Below, in pieces: positions 22,958 through 35,609 of a DNA stretch of 64,000 bases. The notes under the pieces were generated by a model. That model saw only the letters and a list, made by a program, of their open reading frames with translations. It was not told the DNA's origin and did not search any database. This DNA is from Haberlea rhodopensis. Lineage: Eukaryota; Streptophyta; Magnoliopsida; Lamiales; Gesneriaceae. The stretch spans positions 62,001 through 126,000 of the forward strand of contig CAJQUN010000514.1 of assembly GCA_907163345.1 (NCBI GenBank), given 5' to 3'. Numbering within the stretch: the stretch's first letter is position 1; each line of letters begins with the position of its first letter. The position numbers were made by a program, and so were the translations under genes.

Positions 22958-24845
22958 ATAATCTGGGATATGCTCAAACTAGAGTTAGGACACATGTGTT
23001 TAGGCACGAATAAAATGTTTGCCCATGTGCTTGACTACATGATTTTACATGCTATCATTTGTTTTGTCTAATGATAGATAATTGAGTTTAGGCATGTAAA
23101 TTTGAGAATGCCTGAATATTAACTAAGTTTGATAATGGCCTATATATGAAGTTAAGCATGTACTTATAATAGATCTGAATATTAACTGATTTGTTAATGG
23201 TCTATAATTGACACCCATGCTATTTTTATTATGTGATAAATCTTTGTTTATAGCACTGAGGAGATTGATAAGGTTAGATGTATGGATGTAATATGTATAG
23301 GCATAAATATTAACTGAATCATTAATAAAGATGTTAGAATAGCTTATACCTGACGTAGATAAGTAACGAGTTATTATCCTTTTGAGGATTAACCTTCACA
23401 CATTGGCAAAGAACAATGGGAACTAGAGACTGATGAGGTAATGATCTATGCCGAAGGATACATCGAGACATGTATTACGTCTAAACAATTTCTTAAAGCC
23501 GGATTCGTAGCAAATCGAGAACTTGAAGACGAGGATCGTCGTATCTTTCTTCCAGAATATGATTTCCATCTAATTCTTTCTAGAAAATTTTAGCTATTCT
23601 TAGCACTATATTGCGAATATAGTATCTTGATCCCTATATTTGTGCCTACCCAATACTCTGGGGCAAGGGCAAAATCATAAATTTTATCTTTTGGATCTTA
23701 TCAAGTGAATCCAATCAATCAGAATCTTTCTTTTAGCATACTTTTTCCGGAGTTGGATCCTAGTGGTTGTGTCTCTCACAAAAGGATGACTACCTGGGAG
23801 GAGAACTCGGAAGTGACACGCTGTATTTTGGAGGACGAATTCATTAGTACCATATCGAGTATTATGGAAGAAAAAGTAATGACATATTATTTCAAGTGAG
23901 GCTCCGACTTGAGCCAGTTTAACCGATAGATCAAAAGCTGAGACCGAATTGATTAGAGGAAGCACTTAGTTGTTCCTCAGTTGTCTCCGAAGCCGCATAT
24001 TGATGTTTGGAGCAAGTCAAATAAGTAACAACAGAGGTTGTACAAATTTCAGAAAACCGCAAAGGTTTAAATCGAAACGTAAGAAGATTGAGAAGATATT
24101 ACTTCATATCATCCGGAACCAGTGGTTCTAGGAGTAATTATGGGTCGTTTGCTAGATCTTGTGAATTATTGAGGATGAAGACAACCAACTGATCAATATA
24201 TAGAGTTTTGATGTCTTGTAAGACTGTGGTCAGATAGAGTAGTGTCCCAAAGTTAATCATTAGGGATGGAAACGACCACAGTAGCAGATACTCTTCTCAT
24301 TTCCACCAGTAGTCTAGTAAATTGCAGCATGGGAGTAATACTCCACAACTTTCCCAAAAAATCATGGATTTGGGAGGGTGTTCTCTTTGACAGAGGATTA
24401 AGTTAGAGAGATGACATGAAGTATGATCACAACTATACGTCTAAATTTCGATCGCAATGGACAAATTTTTGTGATACAAGAAACTTCAACTATCACATCA
24501 GCTGATAGATTCACTCAAACGAGTTATGTTGCAATAATTGTGTATACAATATGATGAGAGTTCATGATCAGGAACTTGATGGTGCTACCAGCATACCAAT
24601 CTGACTGGATACTCGCATGGAATACCGTGATACTGTGCATTATTTTAGTGGTACAGTACGGTTTCGATCATTGAATGGTCCAACATGGAATTGCTATGGC
24701 CAAGTATGCCATGCTATTACCGTTAGAATCGATGATGAATATGCTTTGGTTGTTATTCTTTGAAAATTAAGGTTATATGAATTATACGATCGATATCGCA
24801 ATGGAAGTGTAGCAATTACCAGACATTTCGAAGTTATAAAAAACT
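22958..24845 (+). other. Decayed gag-protease region of C
   Basis: Lies where gag and protease should be. Stops occur in every frame and I cannot point to a zinc knuckle or a retropepsin motif. The ORFs 23684-23965 (minus) and 23705-23899 (plus) overlap each other and are not convincing. Confidence 0.5.
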
Positions 24846-27240
24846 TCTCAATGTGTCAGTCAGATGAGATTTCAGGATTCCCCACCAGAGAAGGAAATCA
24901 TTTTCGGCACTGAAATGATGCCAGGTACGGCGTAAAGTGCTAAAATACTATACGAGATGGCATCAACAGAATTCAAAGAAATTGAAAGAGCGATTTGCAG
25001 AATTTTCTTTGTTAATGTTACATACGTTCGAGTATGGCACCATGTGGAAAACATGTTCTTTTGTGTAGAAGAAAGATGGTACGATGACGATATGCATCGA
25101 GTACAGGTAACAGAATTGAGTCCTGTCATGAATAATTATCTGCTCTCTAGAATTGATGATCTAATTGATAAACTTCAAGGAGTAGCAGTCTATAAAAAGA
25201 TAAATCTTCACTCTGATTAAGAATCGGTAAGGAAGATATTCCTAAGACAGTTTAGAACCAGATATTTGGGCATTTTAAATTTTGAGTAATCCTTTTGGTC
25301 TGAAGAATGCACCTACAGCATTGATGAATCAAGTGTTCAAAAATCTCCTGGGCAGGATCATGAGGTATCTGTTCCGGAGGATCAGTTGATCCAAGTAAAA
25401 TTGGGACAATGACAAAGTGGCCAGACAAACCTATGTACCGAAGATTAGAAGTTTCTAGGGGTTTGATAGACCATTGCAGGCATTGCATTAAGTGATCCTT
25501 GCAGATAGCCACGTCTATTACCCAAGTGACTAAGAAGAATCAGGGTCCAGTTGGTCGGGTGAATATGAAGACTGTGTTCATGAACTGAAGCAGCAATTGA
25601 CTACATCTCCAGTATTAGCGTAGTCATCCGGATGAAGAGAATAGGGGATTATTGAAACACATCAACTAGAGGATTTGAAACGTATCCTTATGTGGTATGG
25701 GAAATATTGCCAATGCTTCAAGGCAATTGAAAATTCAAGAGAATTGACATTATGTTTACAATTGCGAATTAACCATCATCACTGTTGTGCTGAAGTTATG
25801 GCACCACTATTTATATAGAAAGCAGTTCAGTATTTCACCATGACGATAAGAAGTCAGTATATATAAATTTATACACTCAGGCAGAGTTGAATACGGGTCA
25901 GAGGTGATGATTAAAACTACTGAAAGACTTTTACTCTGAAGTGCAGTAACATCTATGCATGTATGACTGAATTACGACAAATTATACGCATCCTTATGGA
26001 TATTTTAGCCATGAAGAGGGCTTTTTATTGTATCGATTTTACGTTTTTGAGCCACCGTTTAGCTCAATGATTTGAGGGCTCAAGAATTAGACTCCAACAT
26101 CCATTGTTGAAGAACAGAAGATGTCATAGCAACCATCTAGATTCAATGTACGTCTAGTAGTTGAATGGCGAAAGGATAACAGATTGATGGTACCCAATAT
26201 TACGAACTGGAAGAAGAGTTCACGTCGCGAGGTACTGCATTCCCTGTTAGTATCCATTCGAAAACTGCACGATATACCTCGAGGAGGCACTTCTGGGAAA
26301 AATATGAAAAGAAAATTTTAGAATGTGTGAACAAATGTTTAACCTATCAAGAGGTTTAAGCGGAAGAAAGAATGAAACCAGATTTTATGTTTTAACGTTT
26401 AGAAGTGTCACAGTGGAATTAGGATCTGAAATTTGTGACTCACTTACCAAAATTGAACAGAAGTTTGATGCAATATGGGTCGGGAGTAACAGACTGATAA
26501 AATCAGCACATTCTTCCGTATAATCGTGCTTTACCTAAAAGAAGACAACACGATTGAAAATGTGATTCGTGTATACGGAGTATCACTTACCATTATTGCG
26601 GACAGAGATCCAAAATTTGTATCGAGATTGGAGTTTCCAAGTAACCCATGGATACAAAAATTGATGATGAGTGCTATCTACAATCTCAGATGGCCTGAGT
26701 TGACAGATGAAATGCAGGCAAGTCTGTAAGATTTAGAAAATATATGAAGACAGCCTGAAATAGGCAGGCCAGCGTTGCCGACAAGAGAAAAAGATAAATA
26801 GAATTGGAGATCAGTGATGGAGTATTCTCCAGAATCTCCCTATGGGACGTTTCGGCTCGGACATCGAGGTAGGCTGTCACCTCATACACTGGTCCTTACC
26901 AGATCTTGAAAGATTCCGATATACATGATGTACCTCATGTCCCAATACAAAGGAAGTTGGGACCCTATCCATCTCGCGTGTTTCAGATGACAGAGATTGA
27001 GATGAACAGTTCTTTGTCCTTGATGGACAATCTATTTGATTTGTGAACAGTAATGAGAAGGTACCATTGATGAGTTACCTTGGTACATAGAAATCATGGG
27101 AGTTGAGATGTGACATGAATGGCCATACTTACTTGAGAACATTAATTTGTATCCCATGTCTTGTGCAGACAAGCAATCCATGTGTTTGTAAAGCCGAATG
27201 AATGTGATTTATGAGCTGGAACTCGTAGTTTTTTCGGATT
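24846..27240 (+). pseudogene. pol of element C, heavily decayed
   Basis: Short homologous patches follow the order of the pol of A. Near 24870-24990 there is a stretch like the RT N-terminal region. At 25130-25215 a LSRIDDLIDKLQG..VYKKINLHSD patch matches RT. At 25285-25320 a PFGLKNAPT patch follows. Around 25700-25830 a RELK...CELTIITVVLKLWHHYLY patch matches RNase H. Integrase patches are FDAIWV.SNRLIKSAH (26465-26515) and VIRVYGVSLTIIADRDPKF (26560-26620). Around 26890-26990 there is an integrase C-terminal/chromodomain-side patch with DVPHVP. Stops and frameshifts are frequent. It is clearly non-functional and older than A. Confidence 0.85.
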
Positions 27241-27272
27241 TCAAGGACGAAATCTTGTAAGGAGGGGAGAAA
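27239..27272 (+). promoter_or_regulatory. Pre-PPT motif and polypurine tract of C
   Basis: TTTCAAGGACGAAATCTTGT is followed by AAGGAGGGGAGAAA (27259-27272) directly before the 3' LTR; it is almost the same motif as in element A. Confidence 0.9.
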
Positions 27273-29910
27273 TGTAAGGCCCCAATGCTAATTAATCCGT
27301 ATTAACGATGATTAAGTAAACCCTGATAATTAAAAGTAAAGACTTTGAATTAAAGTGTCCCAGATCGCAATACATTAATATGGGTATACATGTGGATACA
27401 TACACATAGTTATACCATAATAAGTATACCAGACATGATATTGTAGTAGGATTAATGCACTACAAATCCTACAACACCTCATTGGACACATCAACCACAT
27501 GACAAGTGACTTAGTGCTTGACACAATATCCTCCCTCCCAAGCATTGTAGCTCACGCCCCACTTCATTTTTCAACACTAATTTCTCTATCCTTCCATTCC
27601 ATCATTTTTCTCCTCCTTCTCTCTTCATATTTCAAAAATTTCCAGACCTTTTTCTCTCAATTTCTCTTGATTTTGTGAGTGCATGTTACATGCAATTAAT
27701 GATTTAGAAAATCTACAAGGTTATGGGAGAAGAACCCAACAAGAATTTTTGAGTTTGGAGCATTCTCGAGGGAGGAAAGAATAGTTTGGAAGGAGAAAGG
27801 AGCTTGGTTGACTCAAGGGCTTGGATTGTGCTTCAAATATTCAAGATAAAGTGAGGTATAACATGAATCTTGGGTTTTATTAACTTGCATGTAGGATTAA
27901 GGGTTGAATATTTGGTGCAAGGTTTTGAAAAAACTTGCTGTCAAATAAATCTGCAGAAAATAATGTTGCATGCAGTAGATGGGTTTGAATTTTCGATTGA
28001 CTTAGATTTCGAATCGGACTTAGAAATCTAAATGAAAGTTATAGACATTTGAGTTATCTTTTTGTGGCCGAAATCTGAGACAATTTGGACCTAAAATGAG
28101 TAAGATATGTTCATTTTACTGAGGTGTGTCAAATTTGTCTCTGCATGTACTATAAATGCACATGCAGTAGAATTCCGAACTTTTGACAAATTTTCCTTCC
28201 AAATTTGTTGACGGTCTTCGAATAAAAATTGTAGATCTTTTGATTCTACTGAATATAAAAAAAATAAAAATAAAGAGGACTTATTACAGACTCATTTTCA
28301 ATTAGTTATGAATTTTATACTTTAAGTCCTCAATCTGTGTCTGCATGTGGGCGAAGATACCCATGCAGTGTGTTCTTCGGGTTCCTGAGAATTTTTGGCT
28401 AGGAATTCTAGAAAATTTCTAGAACTAAGAATTTGAGTACTTTGAGTTGACTGTCTTTTGCCACCGGAATCACCCAATTTGAATTTAAAATGAAAAGGTT
28501 ATGTCGATTTTACTAAAACCGCTCAGGCTGGAAAACAGATTTTTAAAGTCTACACTTTTAGTGGTTAAACTACCTTTAGATGAAGGAACCAGCTTGACAT
28601 CATCAAATAAGAAATGAATTCCTTCAAGTTTATGAACTTTGGGCATCGGAATCGAGTCATTTGGACGTCATATGAATTTGTTATGAATTTTGTAAAAAGA
28701 TGGGTCAGTATGAAATTTTGAAGGAAAACATTAGGAATCATCCTTAAAACTTGAGTTAGATATTGTGCCTACTAAACACTTGGTGATAATTTTGTAGTAT
28801 ACATGACCAGGTTTATTAATCCTGAGATCGAGTCGAGGATCACTTGTTGATTAGCTAACAGTTTGAGTACGTAGAAATGAGTTTTATCATGACGTCAGAC
28901 GAAGACGTGTAATGATATTATTGTATGATTTTACATGCCATTAATTGATTTATATGATTTAATTGTCACTATATGATTCTTATGTAACTATATGACATGC
29001 TGAGATACATTGTAGTACATGATATGTGAATGATATGTATTTATTTTCACATGAGATTGCATGACATAATGAGTTGCATATGTCATATGATGCATATATT
29101 ATTCATGGGCATATCGTATTGATCTATCCACTTCTTTGATATCCATGATGATGACTGTGTTGATTTATTCTGAGTGTCGGGATGACGGGCACGTCGATGA
29201 CACACAGTATAGATAGCGACCGTAGTCACGTGCGTTGCTACCAGACCTAGACACGAGGGATGACGAGCACAACACATGATGATTCTCCTAGCGCAAAGTG
29301 TGTGTGTTGTCCCCCTCTGCTCAAGCTGATGATACCTTCCTTTGGACTCCGATATTGGTATCTTGAGACTCGATTCTTTATACCCATTAATACATCGCAT
29401 TCATACATGGTATGCATTGCATGACAATTTGTCACTCTTGACATGGTTTATTTATTTCTCATTCTGGGTTCTGACCCCTTTACGGGGGCTGTCATGTATT
29501 TGTTGTATGGGCATGACAGGTGATACATGTGGACGTACTGCGGATGCTCGTGGTGAAGCATCGATGAATACCAGAGCTCCGTGAGAGCGAGCTCAGGTTT
29601 ATGTTTTAAGTTTTGAGTCCCAGTAATTGGTAGATTACTTTTAATTACATTTTAAATTACCGGGGTATGCCCCGAGTATCTGTATTTTAAGTATTCTATT
29701 ACTGGTTGGTTATATACTTGCTTATGTGATGAGCAACATGTTGAATTGGGAAACTAGAATTTCATATTTTCAGTATCACTATACATGTATCACCTAAAAG
29801 CGAAAATTTTTAGGGCCATTTGATAGGACATTTGAAATAAATCTTCCGCTGTTTACGCAACTTAGTCATTATGTGTTAATCAAACACCACATTAGGAATG
29901 GGCCCTCACA
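27273..29910 (+). repeat. 3' LTR of C
   Basis: Uninterrupted copy, 2638 bp, from TGTAAGG to CCCTCACA, followed by the TSD tactg. It gives the pre-insertion sequence of the site used by the nested solo LTR. Its GGTACGTA block has lost a base (GAGTACGTA, near 28865). Confidence 0.95.
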
Positions 29911-31258
29911 TACTGCATCATCCTAAAGACGTCCCTCAGTTTCAGACCCTTCTCCAGGTCTTGGATCTGAACGTATTCGAGAATGAGATTCTCATCAAGC
30001 CTCGCTTGGTTGAAAATCGGGGAAAAATCATCGAATCTGATTTTCAGATGAGCTTTCACCCATCTGTCAAACATCTCCATTTGCGGTTTCAGCTGGGCTT
30101 CTATTTCTACAATGACCTTAACAATTTCAGTCACCACTGGTTTGGAAACAAGTTCCATTGCAGCTTTGCCTCTTTCAACAGGAGTGAATAGAGGGTAGCA
30201 GTAAACACAGCCTATCTTCGACGGTCTGAGACTCAGGGTAAATGAACCTGGCCCTCGACGAGAACTCAACGACATGTCGGTGGGGTTGACATTAGTAGAT
30301 GCTGGCACGACAGGGACAATGGCCAAAGATGCAGCAACCTCAACTGGTTCCACAGTTGGAACAATTTCAGGGCTGGTATCCTAATCAGCATCGGTGACCT
30401 TTGCTGGAATCTCAGCAGCAGCATGTACTTGCTTCTTGGAGACAACAGGGTTCCCTTTTTGGGTCCTTGGCTTCTTCGGTGGGGGAGGAAATGATGACTC
30501 AGCAGATTCTGAGATAGTCTGCTCAGATCATTCACCACTTGAGCTTTCCTCTTCTTGGTGGTACCAACTTTGAACGGACCACCGTCTCCACTGATTGGCT
30601 TTCGATGAATTTGCAAATATTTTTCATTGATGAGCCGAGCTGGATGGAGAGTGGAAATAGCCCACATCGTGACATTCTTGCTTTCAAGGATTCGCCTGAG
30701 TGGAAGAGCGAATCCAGAGTGACCCTTTGCTGATTTATCTAAGTCAGGAAAAACTTGAAATAGTACCACTGACCAGTTGATATCCATTCCATTCACAACA
30801 GCACACATCACCTTGAACTTCTCTGGGGTGATGACGTCAAAGGATCCATCTTTACCCAGTAGTCCCTTGGTGATAATATCTGCAAGCTGGTGGAAATGGT
30901 TCTTCATCAAAATCTTTTTGAATGGAGGACGTTGCAGACAAACGTCAGATCCTGAGAACACTATACTCATTTCTTGTCGCACAGCGACTGATATGGTGGA
31001 AATATCAGTGAGTCCAGTAGTAGGAAGACTCAGTTGAGTGGCAAAATCCTCCTGAGTTATTGTGACAGTCTGGCCGGAGATGGAGGACACCACTGAGTTG
31101 TCGACCACCCTCGCAGTAGCATAAAACTCTTGGAGAGTTTCAGAGTTGTCCAAGTATTGGAATACACTCTTCATCTCTGTATAGGCGATGGTGTAGACTG
31201 AGTTGAAATCCACATGAACGGCGTTTGTAATAAAGCTAGGTTGGCTGGTCTTCGACAT
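29911..31258 (-). pseudogene. Env-position ORF of copia L, N-terminal part
   Basis: On the minus strand the likely start is the ATG at 31258 (MSKTSQPSF). The longer frame back to 31441 reads through hydrophobic, non-conserved sequence and is less likely. About 330 residues are open to 30266; a frameshift near 30350 moves to the frame 30353-29911, which runs into element C and resumes at 18148. Visible features: FNSVYTIAYTEMKSVFQYL, SISGQTVTITQEDFATQLSLPTTGLTDI, a basic cluster GTTKKRKAQ, and no signal peptide or clear membrane segment. It lies downstream of pol, the env-like position in Sireviruses. From memory, similar proteins are predicted in Lamiales genomes; function unknown. Confidence 0.7.
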
Positions 31259-31830
31259 TTTTGAGTTGAGAAGTGCTGAGAAGCTGGTTATCTGTGAAAG
31301 AAAATTCTTCGAGAAGATGTTAGCGTAGTAAATTTTGAAATGGTAAAAGTGAGAACTGGAAATGGTAATGGCGGTTAAAGAGATAGAGTAGATGTAACAT
31401 CGTACTGTAGATGAGAGGACACGTTGACACATGGCGTTCATCTAACCAATGAAATTTTGAAATAAAATAAAAACAGACATGATTTGAGCGCGACCGAAAT
31501 AATTCACCATTAATACAAAATTAAATTTGAATTCCGACGTTCCAATTTGTTTCTAATTAACGAAGGTTATTATCGGCAAAGCATATATGGTAATGTCCAT
31601 TGGTATGTAGAGTCTATTGGTAAAGTAGCATCTACTGCAACATGTTTTACCAGCTGAGCATGGGTAGACCTTCGAAAAACCACAAGTTCCCCCTGAATTA
31701 AGATTCCCCCTAAATTCATGCAATATCTAAAACGTAATTCCCCCTGAATTCATCATACAAGAAAAAATAAGCAAATAAGATCATTTGACTATATCAATTA
31801 AACCAAGTATATTGCGAAAGTAGGAAAACT
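31259..31830 (-). other. Spacer between pol and env-position ORF of copia L, with repeated purine tracts
   Basis: No coding sequence. At 31687-31751 there are three copies of TTCCCCCT(G/A)AATT, i.e. AATTCAGGGGGAA on the element strand. Repeated polypurine tracts downstream of pol are a known Sirevirus trait. The rest (31440-31680) is AT-rich leader of the ORF. Confidence 0.7.
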
Positions 31831-33660
31831 TAGCGTGTGGTAGGGGTTTTGTGAAGATATCTGCTGCTTGTTGTTCGGTGGATATGTGTTCCATCAGAAT
31901 CTCCTTCTTCATTACATGATCTCGAATGAAGTGATGACGAATGTCAATATGCTTGGTCCAAGAATGAAGAACTGGATATACGTGATAGCTATGGCAGATG
32001 TATTGTCACAAAAAATCGGTGCCTCGGTGGACTCAATTTCATAATCTCTTAATTGATGTTGAATCCATAGCAGTTGAGCACAACAGCTTCCAGCAGCAAG
32101 ATATTCTGCCTCTGCAGTAGACGTTACGATGGATGTCTGCTTCTTGCAACCCCATGAAATTAGTCTATCCCCTAGGAATTGACAATATCCACTGGTACTT
32201 TTCCTATCAATCTTGCATCCTACATAATCAACATCTGAATATCTAACTAAATTAAACGTTGAATCCTTGGATACCAGATACCAGCATTCTTAGTGCCTTT
32301 TAGATAGTTGAGAATCCTTTTCGTAGCAATGAAGTGCGATTGCTTAGGATTGGATTCAAAACGAGCACACATACATATAGCAAACATGATGTCAGGTATG
32401 CTGGCTATCAAACATTGTTACTTCGACTAGTATGCCTGCTTCATCAAAGTCTAATTTAGCAGATGAACTCATTGGAGTGCCAGCTGCTGAACTAGCACTC
32501 ATTCTGTATTTATTTAGCAGCTCTTTGGTATACTTTGACTGATTTATCAGGATTCCCTCACTGGACTGCTTGAATTACAATCCTAAGAAAAACGATAACT
32601 CTCCCATCATGCTCATCTCAAACTAATCCTGCATGATTTTGGAAAATCTTTCGCACAGTTTTGAGTCAGTACTGCCAAAAATAATATCATCAACATAAAT
32701 CTGAACCAGTAGGGTATGGTCACCCTTTGTGAATTTGAAAAGGGTCTTGTCCACCGTGCCAATGGTAAAGTCGTGCTCAGTCAAGTACTTTGACAGAGTT
32801 TCATACCATGCTCGGGGAGCTTTTTTTAAACCATACAGAGCTCTGTTCAGTTTATAAACAGAGGAAGGCTGCTGATGGCTTTCAAATCCAGGAGGCTGGT
32901 CAACATAAACTTCTTCCTGGAGTTTGCCGTTAAGAAAAGCACTCTTAATGTTCATCTGATAGACTTTAAAGTCTTTAAAGGCAGCAAATGCAAGAAATAT
33001 GCGAATGACTTCTAATCGAGCTACAGGGGCAAAAGTTTCATCGAAATCGATGCCTTCTTCCTGTCTGTATCCTTGTGCAACTAGTCTTGCTTTATTCCTG
33101 ATAACAGTACAATTCTCATCAAATTTATTTCTAAATACCCATTTGGTACCTATAACAGTGTGATGCGGTGGACGTGGTACTAAGTGCCATACTTTGTTTC
33201 TCTCAAATTGATCAAGTTCTTATTGCATATCTTCTACTTGGGTCTAATATAGCGTCATCTATCTTCTTAGGTTCTATATGAGAGATGAATGTAGCATGCA
33301 GAAATTCATTAATCATCTGTCCTCTGGTGCGTAGAGGAGCAGCAGGATTACCTCTGACATGCCCGGGTGGATGATCCTTCTTCCACGGAGCGGAGGTCCA
33401 AGAGGATTTGTTTCTTCATTGGTGTGAATGTGAGTTGGTAGCTCAGTAGATTGAATTGATTCATCATTGACGTTTTTGCTCTATCTACTGCAGTCAGGGG
33501 TGTGCGTAGTAGTGTCCTCATCAGCAGGATTCAGCGCTTGTGGACCAGCAGGTACATCTGCTTGTGCTTCTGGGACATCTGGTTCTAAAATGCAGTCGAC
33601 CCTACTTCTAAAATCCAACTCATCATCATGATTATCATTAATATGAGTATTTTCATCAAA
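31831..33660 (-). pseudogene. pol of copia L: linker, RT and RNase H (broken)
   Basis: On the minus strand 33650-33250 is the acidic linker between integrase and RT. The RT runs from about 33230 to 32560, with an intact stretch 32955-32623 (SAFLNGKLQEEVY, YGLKKAPRAWYETL, catalytic YVDDIIFGS). RNase H-like sequence follows to about 31840 (TSTAEAEYLAAGSC, then a DIFTKPLP-like end). Stops and small indels interrupt it. It is related to the copia pol at 1-2054 but clearly a different copy. Integrase, protease and gag are deleted: at about 33660 the linker joins LTR sequence directly. Confidence 0.88.
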
Positions 33661-34390
33661 ATTTCAGAATATCTCAGTAAAGTGTTTTAGGTTTTGCTTG
33701 AATGAATGAAGTTGATTTGGTCTTTTGAATTTTATCGGATTGATCAGCACCTTCTTCATTCTTCACTTCGACGTATTTATAGACATGACGGTCTAACGTC
33801 AACTTTTCCTCGACTGGAAAGTTCTACATGAAATCAGCTTCCTGATTTCCTTCCAAATTATTTTTGTCTTCTTTCCAATTTTGTTAATCAACGGCTCTTT
33901 CATTCTGATGCTAATGGTGGCACTGATATCGTGGTGGTGCGGTGATCTATTGTACCTTTGTCAGAATGAATTGTACTTGTTTTGTCTTGTTTGTTTATAC
34001 GTCTGTTGACTTCTCCTTTGTTGTATATCTACTGGTTACACGGTCAGCTGATGTTCATTTCATCATCTGCTAGATAGTTATTAGTTACTTAGTCTGATGG
34101 ACAGAAGTCAACTAATAACTCCTTAGACGTCTGCTGGTACTCTTGTTACAGTGGACTTTCACTCTTCTGTATCCGGTAGATGATAACTCTTGGTTTTTGG
34201 ATCCGACAAATCTCTTTTTATCCTTTCACTCGGTAGATGACTCTTCACCCAGTAGATGGCTTTTCACCCGGTAGATAGCTTTGTCTTTTATCTGGTGGAC
34301 CTTTGTAGAGTTAGTCGTTATTTCAATGCAGTGGATACTTCAAACGGTAGATATTTGTGATCACCAAATCTTATAAATGTTTTCCCAACA
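33661..34390 (-). repeat. Upstream LTR of copia L (U3 and R; U5 end deleted)
   Basis: On the minus strand it starts TGTTGGG at 34390, has several ATCTACCGG/ATCTACTGG-type short repeats (34050-34350) typical of an enhancer-like U3, and a TATA box TATAAATA at 33781-33774. It breaks off near 33660, inside the part matched by 17090-17165. The deletion that removed U5 also removed gag to integrase. Confidence 0.8.
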
Positions 34391-34395
34391 CTTTT

Positions 34396-35609
34396 AATCA
34401 ATTATTCATCAATTGGAAATTTAATTCATCCCTTACCTTAATCGTAGTCAAACAGAAAACAACATTTGAATTCGACTCTTATCAAATCTTTAACCAAAAC
34501 TACAGCCGTTAAGATTAATTCAATGATAGCTTCAAAACTAGTAATTTTGATGAATCTAATCAATAAAAACTACAGCAGTTAGAATTAATCATCCAATCAT
34601 TTTTCCTAAGAATATAATAACACCAACAACAAGTAATTATCAATCTTAGGAGCTTCTTAATTAGCCTTAGATTGTATATGTGATTACTACGTGATCAATA
34701 TATCAATCAAACACAACAGTCATAATACACAACAGTCATAACAATCATAATCTGAAAAACAAATTGAAATTGAATTAAAATCAAACAATCAAACCAAAAT
34801 CTTCACAAGTGTTTTAATTCCAAAGGTAAGTATCAATCAACCAAGAATCAAAAGGTTTAGCTACTCATAATCAAAAATAACAAAATTTAGTTTATAAAAC
34901 ATCAAATAATAAGTAGAAAAGAAGTTACTAAAGAGAAACTAAAGAGAAACACACTTCCAGCTCGTCAATTTCGTCTTCGTGTTTTGATCCTCCAAAGCGT
35001 TCTTCAAAAGTTTGAGAGTAAAAAATCTTCTAAAATCTAAAATTATGTTCTAAAATATGATTATATTGAAAGATGGTCTGATTTAAGGTCCCCAATTTGA
35101 GTTATAGTAGGAGGATATGATAGGATACTGTAAAATCTTTCCAAGATGGTAAAAAGACCATATTTCTTTTTTCTCGGACTCTCTGGCGATCGATCGCTAT
35201 AAAGTAGCGATCGATCGCTAGCTTTATTTCTTTTGGGCAAATTCCTTGGGCGATCGATCACCTCTACCAATCGATCACTTGGCTCGACTAGACTTTGGCG
35301 ATCGATTGCTCATTTGTACCGATCGATCGTTGAGTTGCTCTACTTTCTGTTCATAGGCGATCGATCTCCTCTTCCATGCGATCGATCTCTTATCCAAAAT
35401 TACATTTAATCCATTTTCTTGAACTACCTTGAGTCCTTATCATCTCCAAAGCTTTTCTTGATCTTTAGTCGCCCTTGTTAGCTCGATTGCTTCGATTTCA
35501 CATACATTTACACACATATACGATTATGTAGCATATGCATTAAATTATCCATCAAAACATACCAAATCGTAGACAATTAAGCGCATAGATGTGTCTATTT
35601 CTAGTCACA
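34396..35609 (-). repeat. Start of D 3' LTR (upstream piece)
   Basis: On the minus strand it begins TGTGACTAG at 35609 after the polypurine tract, and matches the D' LTR from 58637. It holds the palindrome array (35186-35389) and three ACGGCTGTAG-type motifs (near 34500-34590) also seen in D'. With 16302-16648 it forms the whole LTR. Confidence 0.9.
35186..35389. repeat. GATCGATC palindrome array in D LTR (8 units)
   Basis: Units start at 35186, 35207, 35250, 35268, 35298, 35319, 35357 and 35378: four pairs spaced 21, 18, 21 and 21 bp. In the first pair the flanks extend the mutual pairing (CGCTA...TAGCG). In the fourth pair both units carry the same change (GATCTC), as direct repeats would. 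Confidence 0.92.

Larger units (their letters stand above)
18149..29910 (+). mobile_element. Element C: decayed Tekay-like chromovirus with intact TSD
   Basis: Flanked by the perfect TSD tactg (18144-18148 and 29911-29915). LTRs start TGTAAGG and end CCCTCACA: 5' LTR 18149-22942 (2620 bp without the nested solo LTR), 3' LTR 27273-29910 (2638 bp). A tRNA-Met primer site is at 22946 and a polypurine tract at 27259. The internal region has recognisable but heavily decayed pol. The LTRs differ by many substitutions and small indels, so this is an old insertion. Confidence 0.93.
16649..34390 (-). mobile_element. Copia element L (Sirevirus-like) with env-position ORF, carrying nested element C
   Basis: Inserted in the D 3' LTR with a perfect 5-bp TSD, ctttt, at 16644-16648 and 34391-34395. 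LTR ends are TGTTGGG at 34390 (minus) and TGTAACA at 16649. Minus-strand order: LTR, partial pol, three purine-rich motifs, a long ORF in the env-like position, LTR. Most of gag, protease and integrase is deleted between about 33660 and the LTR. The env-position ORF is split by element C. Confidence 0.9.
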
